This document shows, piece by piece, positions 8,297-16,873 of a stretch of 34,418 nucleotides of DNA; position 1 is the first letter of the stretch; every line of letters begins with the position of its first letter. Source of the stretch: Cupriavidus sp. IDO (GTDB lineage: Bacteria; Pseudomonadota; Gammaproteobacteria; Burkholderiales; Burkholderiaceae). The position numbers were made by a program, and so were the translations under genes. The notes beneath the pieces are model-generated. The model saw only the letters and a program-made list of their open reading frames with translations. It had not been told where the DNA came from and searched no databases. The stretch covers positions 1 to 34,418 of the forward strand of contig NZ_JWMA01000020.1 of assembly GCF_000812465.1 (NCBI RefSeq), given 5' to 3'.

Positions 8297-8563
8297 ATGA
8301 ATCACGACCACCACAATCATGAGCAACCAGATGACGCACGACGAACCGTGTCGAGGTCCAAGCTGGTCATGATTGGCTTTCTCCTGGTGATTGGCTACTT
8401 CCTGTGGACTGAACACCGGGCACACGTCATTCAGGTCCTGCCGTTCCTTCTGTTGGCCGCTTGCCCCCTCATGCACATCTTCATGCACGGTGGACATGGA
8501 CACGGCCACGGTCACGGACGGGATGAGGCCACCAAGGACATGAACACCAAAGGAGAGCGATGA
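8297..8563 (+). CDS. DUF2933 small membrane protein
   Basis: 88-aa protein with a His-rich N-terminus ([10 protein letters not shown]), two hydrophobic segments (about residues 24-40 and 47-62) and a His/Gly-rich tail ([11 protein letters not shown]) after the segment [14 protein letters not shown], which is characteristic of DUF2933. The function is unknown; the His clusters suggest metal binding. The frame is open back to 8273, but the ATG at 8297 has a strong GGAGGAAA site. Its TGA overlaps the ATG of the next gene (ATGA), so the two are translationally coupled. DUF2933 genes typically sit beside methyltransferase-like and heavy-metal genes, as here. Confidence 0.87.
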   Translation: MNHDHHNHEQPDDARRTVSRSKLVMIGFLLVIGYFLWTEHRAHVIQVLPFLLLAACPLMHIFMHGGHGHGHGHGRDEATKDMNTKGER

Positions 8564-9228
8564 TGCAACACGAAGCACAATCCGGCTACGGTCTGTGGTC
8601 GCTAGTCATTATTAACTCCGCCGTCTTCATCATCTTCGCCTTCAGCTTCACCAAGCCGAAGACCCAGCGCGACTGGCGCTCCTTCGGAGCCTTCTCGGCG
8701 TTCATTGTGGCGCTCTTTACGGAGATGTATGGCATTCCCCTGTCTATCTATCTCCTGCTACCGTGGCTTTCGGCGAAGTTCCCGGGTATCGATTTTCTGT
8801 CCCACGATGCCGGTCATCTTCCGGAGATGATTTTCGGTTGGCGCGGTAACCCACACTTGGGGCCATTTCACCTCGCGAGCGACATCCTGATTTTTGGCGG
8901 CTTCATCATGCTGTCTGCCGCCTGGCGGGTGCTGTATCTGGCCCAGCAGCAGCACCGCCTCGCTACCACCGGGCTCTACGCCCGTATGAGACACCCCCAG
9001 TATGTCGCCTTCGTCCTGATTATGTTCGGCTTCCTGCTGCAATGGCCAACGATAGTCACTCTGTTGATGTTCCCCATCCTGGTCTGGATGTATGTTCGGC
9101 TGGCCAAGGCGGAGGAGCAGGACGCATTGGCCGAGTTCGGGCAGGAATATGAGGAATATCGCCGAAAGACACCAGCGTTCATTCCGCACATCTCAGGCGG
9201 AGATTTTCCTCGGACGCGTCCTCATTGA
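8560..9228 (+). CDS. ICMT/PEMT-like membrane methyltransferase
   Basis: 222-aa polytopic membrane protein of the isoprenylcysteine carboxyl methyltransferase / phospholipid methyltransferase family. The SAM-binding C-terminal half is recognisable from [28 protein letters not shown] (GxYxxxRHPxY motif) and from the terminal A-K-A-E-E-Q-D...[17 protein letters not shown], which supplies the conserved EE and RxxPxFIP elements. At least four hydrophobic segments precede it. The substrate is unknown: bacterial relatives may methylate lipids or small hydrophobic molecules. The start ATG overlaps the stop of the DUF2933 gene. SAM could be supplied by the (frameshifted) archaeal-type synthetase upstream. 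Confidence 0.87.
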   Translation: MMQHEAQSGYGLWSLVIINSAVFIIFAFSFTKPKTQRDWRSFGAFSAFIVALFTEMYGIPLSIYLLLPWLSAKFPGIDFLSHDAGHLPEMIFGWRGNPHLGPFHLASDILIFGGFIMLSAAWRVLYLAQQQHRLATTGLYARMRHPQYVAFVLIMFGFLLQWPTIVTLLMFPILVWMYVRLAKAEEQDALAEFGQEYEEYRRKTPAFIPHISGGDFPRTRPH

Positions 9229-9264
9229 ACTCAATCGTAATCTTCCCTGCATGCGGAGGCTGAC

Positions 9265-9531
9265 ATGAAGCCCTTCAAAACCGGTGTGACGCTATCTGCC
9301 ACGGTCGTGCTCTTCTACGCTCTATGCACGCTCGTATGGATGGCACTTCCTGAGTCTTTCATGAACTTCATGAACGCGCTCTTTCACGGGCTCGACTTCC
9401 GGCGCCTTCAGACGGGCCAACCGTTTTCCTGGTGGTCCATCATCTACCCGGCCTTCGTGTTTGCAGTCTGGTTCTTCGCTGCCGGTGCATTCTTTGCATG
9501 GTTACACAACAGCCTCCGGGAAGAAACCTGA
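9265..9531 (+). CDS. DUF5676 family membrane protein
   Basis: 88-aa protein with two transmembrane helices (about residues 8-29 and 60-82) separated by a short MNALFHGLDFRRL loop, matching the DUF5676 pattern. A clear GGAGG precedes the ATG at 9265. The function is unknown. These small proteins are commonly found next to DUF2933, YHS and heavy-metal genes, which agrees with the neighbours here. It lies 36 bases after the methyltransferase and is probably co-transcribed. The next 176 bases before ftsH hold no supportable gene. Confidence 0.8.
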   Translation: MKPFKTGVTLSATVVLFYALCTLVWMALPESFMNFMNALFHGLDFRRLQTGQPFSWWSIIYPAFVFAVWFFAAGAFFAWLHNSLREET

Positions 9532-9707
9532 CGCCCAGGAATCGGGACTACCTTTTGACTACAAGGCGTAGCGCCACAGGCCCTTTGCATGTAGCCGAGT
9601 CATTCGTCCCAATTGAACGAGCTCGTGTTGTCCGGACCGGCGACCGGCTGCGAATGGTAGTGGCCGTCGAATCTTCTTGCTGTTACCCGACAAATTGAAA
9701 GGTCTCC

Positions 9708-11648
9708 ATGGAACCGCGTCAGCAGCAGTTTTCCCTATGGTATGTGCTCCTGGCAGTCTCGGTGATGCTCATCCTCCAGAGCGTCCTGTTCTCGCCCCAT
9801 GTCGAGACGCTGCCGTACAGCGACTTCAAGGTCCTGCTCAAGGCCGGCAAGCTCAAGGACATCACGCTCGGAGAAGGAGCCATCACCGGTACGCTCAGCA
9901 CCGTTGGCGTTGAGACTCTGCTCCCCAAGCAACAGGTCGAAGAGATGTCGCGCCAGGGCAAGGGGGATCACCCGTTCTCCACGCTCCGTGTCAATGACCC
10001 TAATCTGGTGCAGGACCTTGAAGCAGCCAAGGTGCGCTTCGTTGGCCAGCCCGACAACAAGTGGATTGGCGCGCTGCTGTCTTGGGTGGTTCCTGCATTG
10101 CTCTTCTTTGTCGTCTGGAGCTTCCTTATCAAGCGGGTGGGCGGAGCCGCCGGCGGAATGATGGAGATTGGCAAGAGCAAAGCCAAGGTCTATATGCAGA
10201 AAGAAACCGGCGTGACGTTTGCAGACGTCGCGGGCATCGACGAGGCAAAGGAAGAGCTGTCCGAAATCGTCAACTTCCTGAAAGACCCTCAGCGCTATCG
10301 GCGCCTGGGTGGAAAGATTCCCAAGGGCGTGTTGCTTCTCGGTGCGCCGGGAACTGGCAAGACACTGCTGGCGAAGGCTGTCGCTGGCGAGGCTGGCGTT
10401 CCATTCTTCAGCATGAGCGGCTCGGAATTCGTCGAGATGTTTGTCGGCGTGGGGGCGGCGCGGGTGCGCGACCTGTTCAACCAGGCCGAGACCAAGGCGC
10501 CCTGCATCATCTTCATCGACGAGCTTGATGCACTGGGCAAGACCCGAGCGCTCAACGCGGTGTCCGGAAACGACGAACGCGAGCAGACGCTGAATCAGTT
10601 GCTAGTCCAGATGGATGGCTTTGATACCAACAAAGGCGTCATCATCATGGCCGCGACCAACCGCCCGGAGATTCTCGACCCGGCGCTACTTCGCCCGGGT
10701 CGATTCGACCGTCACATTGCTCTGGACCGCCCGGACCTGAAGGGCCGGGAGCAAATCCTGAAGGTGCATAGCAAAAACGTCACTCTGGCACCGGGGGTTG
10801 AGCTGACCAAGCTAGCCGCCCGAACCCCGGGGTTCGCCGGGGCTGACCTTGCCAATCTCGTCAATGAGGCCGCGCTGCTGGCGGCACGCAAGGGCAAGGA
10901 CGCGGTCGACATGGCCGACTTCGACGAGGCGTTGGACCGCATCATTGGCGGCCTGGAAAAGAAGAATCGCGTGATGAATGCGCAGGAGAAGGAGACCATC
11001 GCCTACCACGAAGCGGGTCACGCCATTGTGGCGGAATCGCGACCACGCGCCGACCGCGTGTCGAAGGTCTCCATCATTCCGCGTGGTGTGGCCGCCCTCG
11101 GCTATACCCAGCAGACACCCACAGAGGACCGCTATCTGCTGAAGCAGAGTGAACTGCTTGACCGGCTCGATGTGCTGCTCGGCGGGCGGATGGCCGAGCA
11201 ACTTGTCTTTGGCGACGTTTCGACAGGCGCACAGAATGACCTGCAACGCGCAACGGATATGGCTCGCCAGATGATTACGCAGTTCGGCATGAGCGAGCAG
11301 CTTGGACTCGCTACTTACGAGAACATGCCGAACCCGCTCTTTACCGGACCAGGACTGATGCCTCGGGACCACAGGGAATACAGCGAGAGTACCGCGCAAA
11401 TCATTGACGCAGAAGTCCGGAAGATTCTGGACGACGCGAGCCAGCGGGTGAAGCAGACACTGCTGGCAAACCGGCACAAGCTAGACGCGCTGGCAAAGCT
11501 ACTGCTCGAGCAGGAGGTAGTAGACCGACCTGCCCTAGAGTTGCTGCTCTCCGAAAAAGTTACCTCGCTTACACCCGGCAAGCCCCACCCAGCCACGCCC
11601 GATGCGCCCGATTCACGGAAGGTGAACCATGAAAATGAAGGCAAGTAG
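9708..11648 (+). CDS. ftsH: ATP-dependent zinc metalloprotease FtsH (accessory copy)
   Basis: 646-aa FtsH. Two N-terminal membrane helices (about residues 9-28 and 121-141) flank a periplasmic domain. The AAA+ module has Walker A GAPGTGKT (212-219), the pore loop [10 protein letters not shown] (241-250), Walker B IIFIDE (267-272) and the second region of homology [20 protein letters not shown]. The peptidase domain has the zinc site HEAGH (434-438). Length and order are standard. FtsH hexamers extract and degrade damaged membrane proteins. The C-terminal tail is Pro/His-rich and unlike housekeeping copies. The context, next to PPK2 and YHS/DUF genes rather than rlmE-folP-glmM, marks it as an accessory stress copy. 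Its 3' end overlaps the PPK2 gene by 20 bases, indicating coupling. AAAGG precedes the ATG. Confidence 0.95.
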   Translation: MEPRQQQFSLWYVLLAVSVMLILQSVLFSPHVETLPYSDFKVLLKAGKLKDITLGEGAITGTLSTVGVETLLPKQQVEEMSRQGKGDHPFSTLRVNDPNLVQDLEAAKVRFVGQPDNKWIGALLSWVVPALLFFVVWSFLIKRVGGAAGGMMEIGKSKAKVYMQKETGVTFADVAGIDEAKEELSEIVNFLKDPQRYRRLGGKIPKGVLLLGAPGTGKTLLAKAVAGEAGVPFFSMSGSEFVEMFVGVGAARVRDLFNQAETKAPCIIFIDELDALGKTRALNAVSGNDEREQTLNQLLVQMDGFDTNKGVIIMAATNRPEILDPALLRPGRFDRHIALDRPDLKGREQILKVHSKNVTLAPGVELTKLAARTPGFAGADLANLVNEAALLAARKGKDAVDMADFDEALDRIIGGLEKKNRVMNAQEKETIAYHEAGHAIVAESRPRADRVSKVSIIPRGVAALGYTQQTPTEDRYLLKQSELLDRLDVLLGGRMAEQLVFGDVSTGAQNDLQRATDMARQMITQFGMSEQLGLATYENMPNPLFTGPGLMPRDHREYSESTAQIIDAEVRKILDDASQRVKQTLLANRHKLDALAKLLLEQEVVDRPALELLLSEKVTSLTPGKPHPATPDAPDSRKVNHENEGK

Positions 11649-12432
11649 CAAGGGTGCCCCATCCGAGGTAAGCGCCATCTCCCATGAGACCTATGAGGAG
11701 AATCTCCACCAGCTTCAAATCGAGCTGGTCAAACTACAGAAGCACTTCATTTCCTGCAGCGACCGGATTCTGGTGATTTTTGAGGGAAGGGATGCGTCTG
11801 GGAAGGATGGGACCATCAAGCGCATTGTTGAACATCTGAGCCCGCGTGAAACGCGCGTCGTCGCGCTTGGGAAGCCTTCCGACCGCGACCGAGGCTCCTG
11901 GTACTTCCGCCGCTATACGGCCGAGCTGCCTGCGGCCGGCGAGTTCACCCTTTTCAATCGCAGTTGGTACAACCGAGCCGGTGTGGAACATGTGATGGGC
12001 TTCTGCACCGAGGACGAGCATGAAGAGTTCATGGCGAGCGTCCCAGAGTTCGAAAGGATGCTCGTGCGTTCCGGAATTCGCCTTATCAAGTACTACCTCG
12101 ACATCGGCAAGGCCGAACAGAAGAAGCGCATCGAAGAGCGTCACCGGGACCCGCTGAAGCAGTGGAAAGTCAGCCCCATTGACGAACAAGCGGTATCGCT
12201 TTGGAAGAAATACAGCAAGGCACGGAACGAAATGTTTGCTCGGACCAGCGACATCGTGCCATGGAACGTCGTGCGCGCCGACGACAAGCGTGTCGCGCGC
12301 CTCAGTGTAATCAAGGATTTGCTGACCCGTCTTCACTATGCGCACAAGGACACTGAGCTGATTCGCCCCAATCCGGAAGTTGTGTTTCCTTATGCAGAAG
12401 AACATCTGCTGAGCGGGGCGATTGCGAAATGA
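11629..12432 (+). CDS. ppk2: Polyphosphate kinase 2 (PPK2, class I-like)
   Basis: 267-aa PPK2. It transfers phosphate between polyphosphate and nucleotides, in class I typically polyP + NDP to NTP. Visible motifs are Walker A GRDASGKDG (about residues 54-62), the basic lid RGSWYFRRYTAELPAAGEF, the Walker B-like LFNRSWYNRAGVEHVMGFC (class I usually has DRSWYNRAGVE; here N replaces the first D) and the C-terminal RADDKRVARLSVIKDLL. It starts inside the ftsH coding sequence, so it should be translated with it. Polyphosphate chelates metals, acts as a chaperone and supplies NTPs under stress, which suits the metal/stress neighbourhood. The Asp-to-Asn change in the NRSWYN motif deserves attention because that Asp is normally catalytic. 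Confidence 0.92.
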   Translation: MKMKASSKGAPSEVSAISHETYEENLHQLQIELVKLQKHFISCSDRILVIFEGRDASGKDGTIKRIVEHLSPRETRVVALGKPSDRDRGSWYFRRYTAELPAAGEFTLFNRSWYNRAGVEHVMGFCTEDEHEEFMASVPEFERMLVRSGIRLIKYYLDIGKAEQKKRIEERHRDPLKQWKVSPIDEQAVSLWKKYSKARNEMFARTSDIVPWNVVRADDKRVARLSVIKDLLTRLHYAHKDTELIRPNPEVVFPYAEEHLLSGAIAK

Positions 12433-12476
12433 GTCGGTAGCCCAGCATGAAGCTGCGAACTGCGAGGACGGATGAG

Positions 12477-12548
12477 ATGAAGACCAGCATCATTGAAGTT
12501 GGAGGCCTGCTGTCCGTTCTCAGCGCGAAGAGTTCAGCACTATGCTAA
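12477..12548 (+). pseudogene. Possible N-terminal relic of a heavy-metal P-type ATPase
   Basis: A 23-codon frame reading MKTSIIEVGGLLSVLSAKSS before a stop. From memory this resembles the N-terminus of one group of proteobacterial heavy-metal P-type ATPases (MKTxxIEVGGxLSxLSxxGVEK...), which would continue into an HMA domain; here it is lost after SALSAK-like residues. It sits in the 195-base gap between ppk2 and the convergent copper ATPase. It may be the scar of a deleted ATPase gene. It is short, so the call is tentative. Confidence 0.35.
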
Positions 12549-12592
12549 CGCAAGCACTGCAAGCTAGCCGCTTACGAATACGCGACGCAGGA

Positions 12593-12618
12593 GCCGGTGC
12601 GGGTTAGCCCGCACCGGC
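12593..12618. terminator. Strong hairpin between convergent ppk2 and copper ATPase genes
   Basis: A perfect 11-base stem (GCCGGTGCGGG with CCCGCACCGGC) and a TTAG loop lie between the 3' ends of two convergent genes, as expected for a bidirectional terminator. The T tract is weak on both sides. Confidence 0.7.
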
Positions 12619-12627
12619 ACACTTGCA

Positions 12628-15063
12628 TTAAATCTTCGCCTTCCTCAGTCGCAATGCATTCGAGACTACCGAGGCAGAACTGAGGCTCATCGCCAGTGCA
12701 GCAATCATGGGGGATAGCAACCAGCCTGTAGACGCATACAACACCCCTGCGGCCAGCGGCACGCCCAAGGCGTTGTAGACAAAAGCGAAACCGAGGTTCT
12801 GCTTCATGTTCCAGATTGTCGCCTTGGACAACTCCCGTGCACGGGCTATGCCGCGCAGGTCCCCCTTGACGAGCGTCACTTGAGCACTATTCATGGCGAC
12901 ATCGGTACCCGTCCCCATGGCAATCCCCACGTCCGCTTTGGCCAGCGCCGGCGCGTCGTTGATACCATCGCCCGCCATCGCAACGACCCGCCCCTCCTGC
13001 TGAAACTTCGACACGAGGGCAAGCTTGTCGGCAGGCTTCACTTCGCCATGGAACTCGTCAATACCCAACTTCGCTGCCACGGCCTTCGCCGTCACAACGC
13101 CATCTCCTGTTGCCATCACAACGCGGATGCCTTCTTCCCTGAGCCTGGCAAGCGCGTCCGGCGTCGTGGCCTTCACGGGGTCCGAAACGGCTAGGATTCC
13201 TGCAAGCGTCCCGTCGACGGCGAGATACATGACACTGGCACCCTGAGCGCGCAGCACGTCACCATCTCCAGCCAGAGAGGCGGTCGCAATGCCTTCAGCC
13301 TCCATCAATGCCCTGTTGCCGAGCGCAAGCTTCCTGCCCCCAACAACGCCTCGCACCCCGATGCCAGTGCCCGATTCGAAGTTCTCTGCCTTTTCGAGCG
13401 CCAGGTTTCGCTGGCGAGCCGCCTCGACAATGGTGGTAGCGAGAGGATGCTCGCTGCCCTGGTCCAGGCTTGCCGCCAGTCGGAGAACTTCGTCTTCCGT
13501 GAAACCATTTGTGCCCATGCCGCGCTCGAACGCCGGACGTCCCTCCGTCAGGGTACCGGTCTTGTCGATAATCAGCGTATCCACCTTCCGTAAGTTCTCA
13601 ATCGCTGCGGCATCACGGAACAGAACGCCGTTCGACGCGCCTTTCCCACTCGCCACCATAATGGACATCGGTGTAGCGAGTCCGAGAGCACACGGACAAG
13701 CAATGATGAGGACGGCAACAGCATTTATGAGGCCGAATACCCAGCTGGGTTCAGGCCCAAATAGGCCCCAAGCGAAGAAGGTAAGGAGCGCGATACCAAT
13801 CACAGCCAGGACGAACACCCCTGCGACTTTGTCAGCCATCCGCTGCATCGGTGCCTTCGAGCGTTGCGCTTGCGCGACCATCTGCACGATTTGTGACAGC
13901 ACCGTCTGCGAACCCACTTTCTCGGATTTGATAACAAAGCTGCCGGAAGTGTTCATCGTTGCGCCAATGACACGGTCTCCGGCGCGCTTGGTGACAGGGA
14001 TAGGCTCGCCAGTAATCATCGACTCATCCACAGAGCTGCTGCCTTCCGTCACGACACCGTCCACTGGTACCTTTTCGCCCGGCCTGACGCGGAGAATATC
14101 GCCGACATGAACGTGGGTCAGTGGCACATCTTCCTCAGCCCCGTCCGGCCCTATGCGTCGTGCGGTTTTCGGTGCCAACCCGAGCAATGACTTGATAGCG
14201 GCTGATGTTTGGGAGCGCGCCTTGAGTTCAAGTAGCTGACCAAGCAGTGTGAGAGAAATAATGACGGCAGCCGCCTCGAAGTACACGCCGATTCGGCCGT
14301 GAGCGGCGAAAGCCTCCGGAAAAACGCCAGGCGCTACGGTAGCGACGACGCTATAGACATACGCTGCACCTGTGCCAAGCCCAATCAGAGTCCACATATT
14401 TGGGCTGCGATTGACGACCGACTGCACGCAGCGATGGAAGAACGGCCAGCCTGCCCAGAGTACGACAGGCGTGGAAATGACCAATTCCACCCAACTCTGG
14501 ACGGGCGCTTCCATCCAGCCTAAGCGGTGCCCGAACATAGCCAGGACGAGGACTACCAGCGTAAGGGGAAGGGTCCACCAGAACCGATGACGAAAATCTA
14601 CGAGCTCCGGATTCTCCTCTTCGTCGAGCCCAGGCATGAGGGGCTCCAGCGTCATGCCGCATATAGGGCAGTTTCCGGGATGGTCCTGCCGAATCTCCGG
14701 ATGCATGGGGCACGTGTAAATGGTGCCATCCGCAGCGGGGTCTACAGGCTGCTCTGCCGACGACCGGACATACTTGAGAGGGTCGGTCTGGAACTTCTTT
14801 TGACAAGATTCGCTGCAGAAGAAATACGGCCTTCCCTCATACTCGGCATGGAATCTAGAATCCGCCGAGACAGACATACCACATACCGGGTCCTTAAGCT
14901 CGCCTGCCGTTGCGGGTAGCGCGCCGTGCGTGTGACCATGGTGACCACCATGCTCGTCGTGGGTAGGAGCTGAAGGATGCGTTCCCATAGAGAGGGAGCT
15001 CCTGTGCTCGCCACTTTGGTGGCCGGAGCCATGTGAATGTCGTTCGCTGCTGTTCCCGCTCAT
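12628..15063 (-). CDS. copA: Copper-exporting P1B-type ATPase (CopA/CopF-like)
   Basis: 811-aa P1B ATPase exporting Cu(I) across the inner membrane. Order: a His-rich N-terminus (residues 1-48); a YHS domain (57-99) with all three cysteines (KDPVCGM, FFCSESC); a heavy-metal-binding domain (116-143; CPMHPEI...NCPICGM); membrane helices from about 162; the actuator motif TGEP (351-354); the ion-binding CPC (456-458); the phosphorylation motif DKTGT (500-504); [13 protein letters not shown]; and a terminal [16 protein letters not shown] segment typical of Cu+ pumps. This layout resembles CopF of Cupriavidus. The ATG is preceded by AGGAG ten bases upstream. A MerR/CueR-type promoter lies 215-250 bases upstream, which leaves an unusually long leader. 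It converges on ppk2. Confidence 0.93.
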   Translation of the reverse strand: MSGNSSERHSHGSGHQSGEHRSSLSMGTHPSAPTHDEHGGHHGHTHGALPATAGELKDPVCGMSVSADSRFHAEYEGRPYFFCSESCQKKFQTDPLKYVRSSAEQPVDPAADGTIYTCPMHPEIRQDHPGNCPICGMTLEPLMPGLDEEENPELVDFRHRFWWTLPLTLVVLVLAMFGHRLGWMEAPVQSWVELVISTPVVLWAGWPFFHRCVQSVVNRSPNMWTLIGLGTGAAYVYSVVATVAPGVFPEAFAAHGRIGVYFEAAAVIISLTLLGQLLELKARSQTSAAIKSLLGLAPKTARRIGPDGAEEDVPLTHVHVGDILRVRPGEKVPVDGVVTEGSSSVDESMITGEPIPVTKRAGDRVIGATMNTSGSFVIKSEKVGSQTVLSQIVQMVAQAQRSKAPMQRMADKVAGVFVLAVIGIALLTFFAWGLFGPEPSWVFGLINAVAVLIIACPCALGLATPMSIMVASGKGASNGVLFRDAAAIENLRKVDTLIIDKTGTLTEGRPAFERGMGTNGFTEDEVLRLAASLDQGSEHPLATTIVEAARQRNLALEKAENFESGTGIGVRGVVGGRKLALGNRALMEAEGIATASLAGDGDVLRAQGASVMYLAVDGTLAGILAVSDPVKATTPDALARLREEGIRVVMATGDGVVTAKAVAAKLGIDEFHGEVKPADKLALVSKFQQEGRVVAMAGDGINDAPALAKADVGIAMGTGTDVAMNSAQVTLVKGDLRGIARARELSKATIWNMKQNLGFAFVYNALGVPLAAGVLYASTGWLLSPMIAALAMSLSSASVVSNALRLRKAKI

Positions 15064-15284
15064 ACCAACTTGCTCCTACTTAGTCATTGCGTTGCACACC
15101 AACTGAATCGCTTGTCGCCTTGGCCCTCTGACGCCTATCTTTGTCTGCCGTGTCCACCATGGAAAAGTGCACATCTGATACAACAACACTAGCGCAAAGG
15201 GAAAACTAGGTCGCAACGTGATTCGAATGTTGAATGCCAAGGATGATGGCCATGGACGACATCGTCTGCCGCCCACATACTTCC

Positions 15285-15315
15285 AAGATAAGCTTTCCCA
15301 TAGTAGGAAGGTCAA
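15285..15315 (-). promoter_or_regulatory. MerR/CueR-type copper-responsive promoter of the ATPase
   Basis: Read on the minus strand: a -35 of TTGACC (15310-15315), a 19-base spacer and a -10 of TATCTT (15285-15290). A dyad of ACCTTCC-N7-GGAAAGC (15292-15312) fills the spacer. The over-long 19-base spacer with an ACCTTCC half-site is the hallmark of MerR-family (CueR/HmrR) activated promoters; the left arm matches the CueR consensus, and the right arm has two changes. No MerR-family gene lies in the window, so the regulator must be encoded elsewhere. Confidence 0.75.
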
Positions 15316-15334
15316 GCGCGGTCGACAGCAGACA

Positions 15335-15348
15335 TTGATAATTGTCAA
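15335..15348. promoter_or_regulatory. FNR/Dnr-type box upstream of the CueR-type promoter
   Basis: TTGAT-AATT-GTCAA fits the degenerate consensus TTGAY-N4-RTCAA. It lies directly upstream of the MerR-type promoter; with a start near 15278 its centre would be about -63, close to class I positions. Dual copper and oxygen/NO control of the ATPase is inferred. Confidence 0.45.
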
Positions 15349-15489
15349 GAAAAGCCCGGTGGGGCATAGGCCCGTCGGCTTCTGGCTTGAGTTACTTCTG
15401 AACCTGGAGCGTCGTTACTCCCCCACTACCGTGACTACCGTTCCCGTGGCGGTGCCATAATCCCGCCTGCCCAATTGACACACAATTAC

Positions 15490-16434
15490 TCATGACGTTC
15501 CTGGCAGCGGGCTCGCTGCGAGCACTGCTGCAACGACCAATACCCCCGCGAGCACCCAGGACTCCACGTATAGAACGGTGGTGAAGCGCTTGATGTATCG
15601 AGCAGACCACGACGACTGGCTTTGCAGCGATGCCAGCAAGCGAGGCATTTCAAAGAACCGGTTGTGTCCCCCGAGGACCGCTGCAGCCATCACGAGACCA
15701 AGCTTCAGCACTAGCAGCTGGCCGTACGGCGAGTCGAGCAAGTTGCCCGGCGTGCCGACTCCCCGCCACCCGTTATAGGCTCCGGTGACAAACAGCGCTA
15801 CGAGCGCATACGTGGCCGTATCCGATAGCGATTGAATGAACGACGCACTGTTTTGGTGGTCGCTCTCGGGAGCCTCGGTCATTCTCGGCGTCACCATAAA
15901 AGCTGCGACCCACACGATGCCAACCCAAGCGCTGATGGCCAGAAGGTGAACCCAGTCTGCCCAAACGGGTGGGCTGAACGCTCCGGCGTCCACCGGATGG
16001 CCGGCATGGCTTCGGCTCAGTGCAAAGCCAGCAAGCGCAAGCCACAGGGTCGGCCGAAGGCCAAAGCCGTTTCCATTCCACGGGAAGAACGAAACGATAG
16101 CGACGCAAAGCATCAGGGCAGCGCCGATGGCCCAAGCTTGGCCGAAGTCGGTTTCCGCCAGCATCGAGCGCACCGCCGGTCCGGCGTCAATCAGAGAGGA
16201 TTCGCTCATCAGCGCGCAATGTATCCAGAAGGCAAGTACGCTGGATAGGAGCGTAATGATTGCCCCCGCTCTGAATGCCTGCGCCAACCTTTTGCTGGCG
16301 CCTGCTTGCCAGGGAGACGGGTAGCGGGCTAGCCAACGCTCGCTCAACAAGATACCGACGAGCACCGCAAAACTTAGGTTCTGCAATGCCGTCAGCGCAA
16401 GGCGCAGGATGCCAAGAAAACCGTCATTCATCAC
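15490..16434 (-). CDS. copD: Copper resistance protein CopD
   Basis: 314-aa inner-membrane protein with about eight hydrophobic segments, matching CopD. Recognisable family features are SRSHAGH in the middle, the VWADWVHLLAISAWVGIVWVAAFMV segment with conserved W-x-H, and the TGAYNGWR and KLGLVMAAAVLGGHNRF segments toward the C-terminus. CopD is thought to move copper across the inner membrane together with periplasmic CopC. Its ATG overlaps the TGA of copC (ATGA), so the pair is coupled. It is the last gene of the minus-strand run from 20445. No clear terminator follows, and the next gene on this strand is the separately promoted ATPase. Confidence 0.92.
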   Translation of the reverse strand: MMNDGFLGILRLALTALQNLSFAVLVGILLSERWLARYPSPWQAGASKRLAQAFRAGAIITLLSSVLAFWIHCALMSESSLIDAGPAVRSMLAETDFGQAWAIGAALMLCVAIVSFFPWNGNGFGLRPTLWLALAGFALSRSHAGHPVDAGAFSPPVWADWVHLLAISAWVGIVWVAAFMVTPRMTEAPESDHQNSASFIQSLSDTATYALVALFVTGAYNGWRGVGTPGNLLDSPYGQLLVLKLGLVMAAAVLGGHNRFFEMPRLLASLQSQSSWSARYIKRFTTVLYVESWVLAGVLVVAAVLAASPLPGTS

Positions 16435-16802
16435 TTCACCGCGAACTTGTAGTCGCCCTTGACCTTGTGTCCGTCATGCGTCATGACGGTCCAACGAACA
16501 GCGTAGGAACCCGACGATAATTTCGGGACAGGTACCGTCAGCACACGTGAATTCGCCGAGTCGACTTTGGCTTTCTCCTTGCTAACCACTGTGCCACTGG
16601 CGTCGGCAACGCTCGCATTGCTGAACGCCGGCTCCAGGTCCTCGTTGAACGTCAGTCGGAGCGGACCCACCGGCGCATCCACCGTGCTACCTGCTGCCGG
16701 GTCTGAGCCCTCAAGCTTGCCGTGCGCGAGGGCGATGACAGGAGTAAGTCCGATGGCAACGGTGGTTACCATGCCAATCAGCGTCTTCTGGATTTGTTTC
16801 AT
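16431..16802 (-). CDS. copC: Periplasmic copper-binding protein CopC
   Basis: 123-aa protein. The signal peptide is cleaved after ALA (residue 26), so the mature protein begins with His27, the N-terminal Cu(II) ligand typical of CopC. The beta-sandwich follows, with SDPAAGSTVDAPVGPLRLTFNEDLEPAFS and the C-terminal HDGH (H109, D110, H112) that completes the Cu(II) site. No Met-rich Cu(I) loop is evident, so it resembles the single-site CopC class. The frame is open back to 16862, but the ATG at 16802 gives the proper signal peptide; its ribosome-binding site is weak. copC stops inside the copD start codon. A hairpin at 16842-16860 lies between it and the upstream CusF-like gene. Confidence 0.92.
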   Translation of the reverse strand: MKQIQKTLIGMVTTVAIGLTPVIALAHGKLEGSDPAAGSTVDAPVGPLRLTFNEDLEPAFSNASVADASGTVVSKEKAKVDSANSRVLTVPVPKLSSGSYAVRWTVMTHDGHKVKGDYKFAVK

Positions 16803-16841
16803 TTGTACTTGTCTACTATTGTTTCTGGGAATAATTGCAGC

Positions 16842-16860
16842 GTTCGGCGTACGGCCGAAC
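16842..16860 (-). terminator. Intercistronic hairpin between cusF-like gene and copC
   Basis: A perfect 7-base stem (GTTCGGC / GCCGAAC) with a 5-base loop starts 13 bases after the stop of the CusF-like gene and 40 bases before copC. No T tract follows, so it may be an attenuator or an mRNA-stability element rather than a full terminator. Confidence 0.45.
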
Positions 16861-16873
16861 ACTTCGAAGCCGT

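Larger units (their letters stand above)
15064..15489. other. Upstream region of the copper ATPase gene
   Basis: A 426-base region between copD (ending at 15490) and the ATPase start. It contains the MerR-type promoter (15285-15315) and an FNR-type box (15335-15348). Downstream of the promoter is a long leader of about 215 bases. A 26-codon minus-strand frame there (starting near 15163, ending just before the ATPase ribosome-binding site) has no ribosome-binding site and is not called. The longer open frames on both strands lack any domain and overlap the promoter. Confidence 0.5.

Noticed and set aside
13289..14110. 273-codon open frame antisense to the copper ATPase
   Set aside because: It is a GC-rich shadow of a strongly conserved P-type ATPase, with Pro/Arg/Thr/Ser-biased composition, no domain and no ribosome-binding site.
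15218..15460. 80-codon plus-strand frame upstream of the copper ATPase
   Set aside because: It overlaps the MerR-type promoter and the FNR-type box, and has no ribosome-binding site or recognisable domain.
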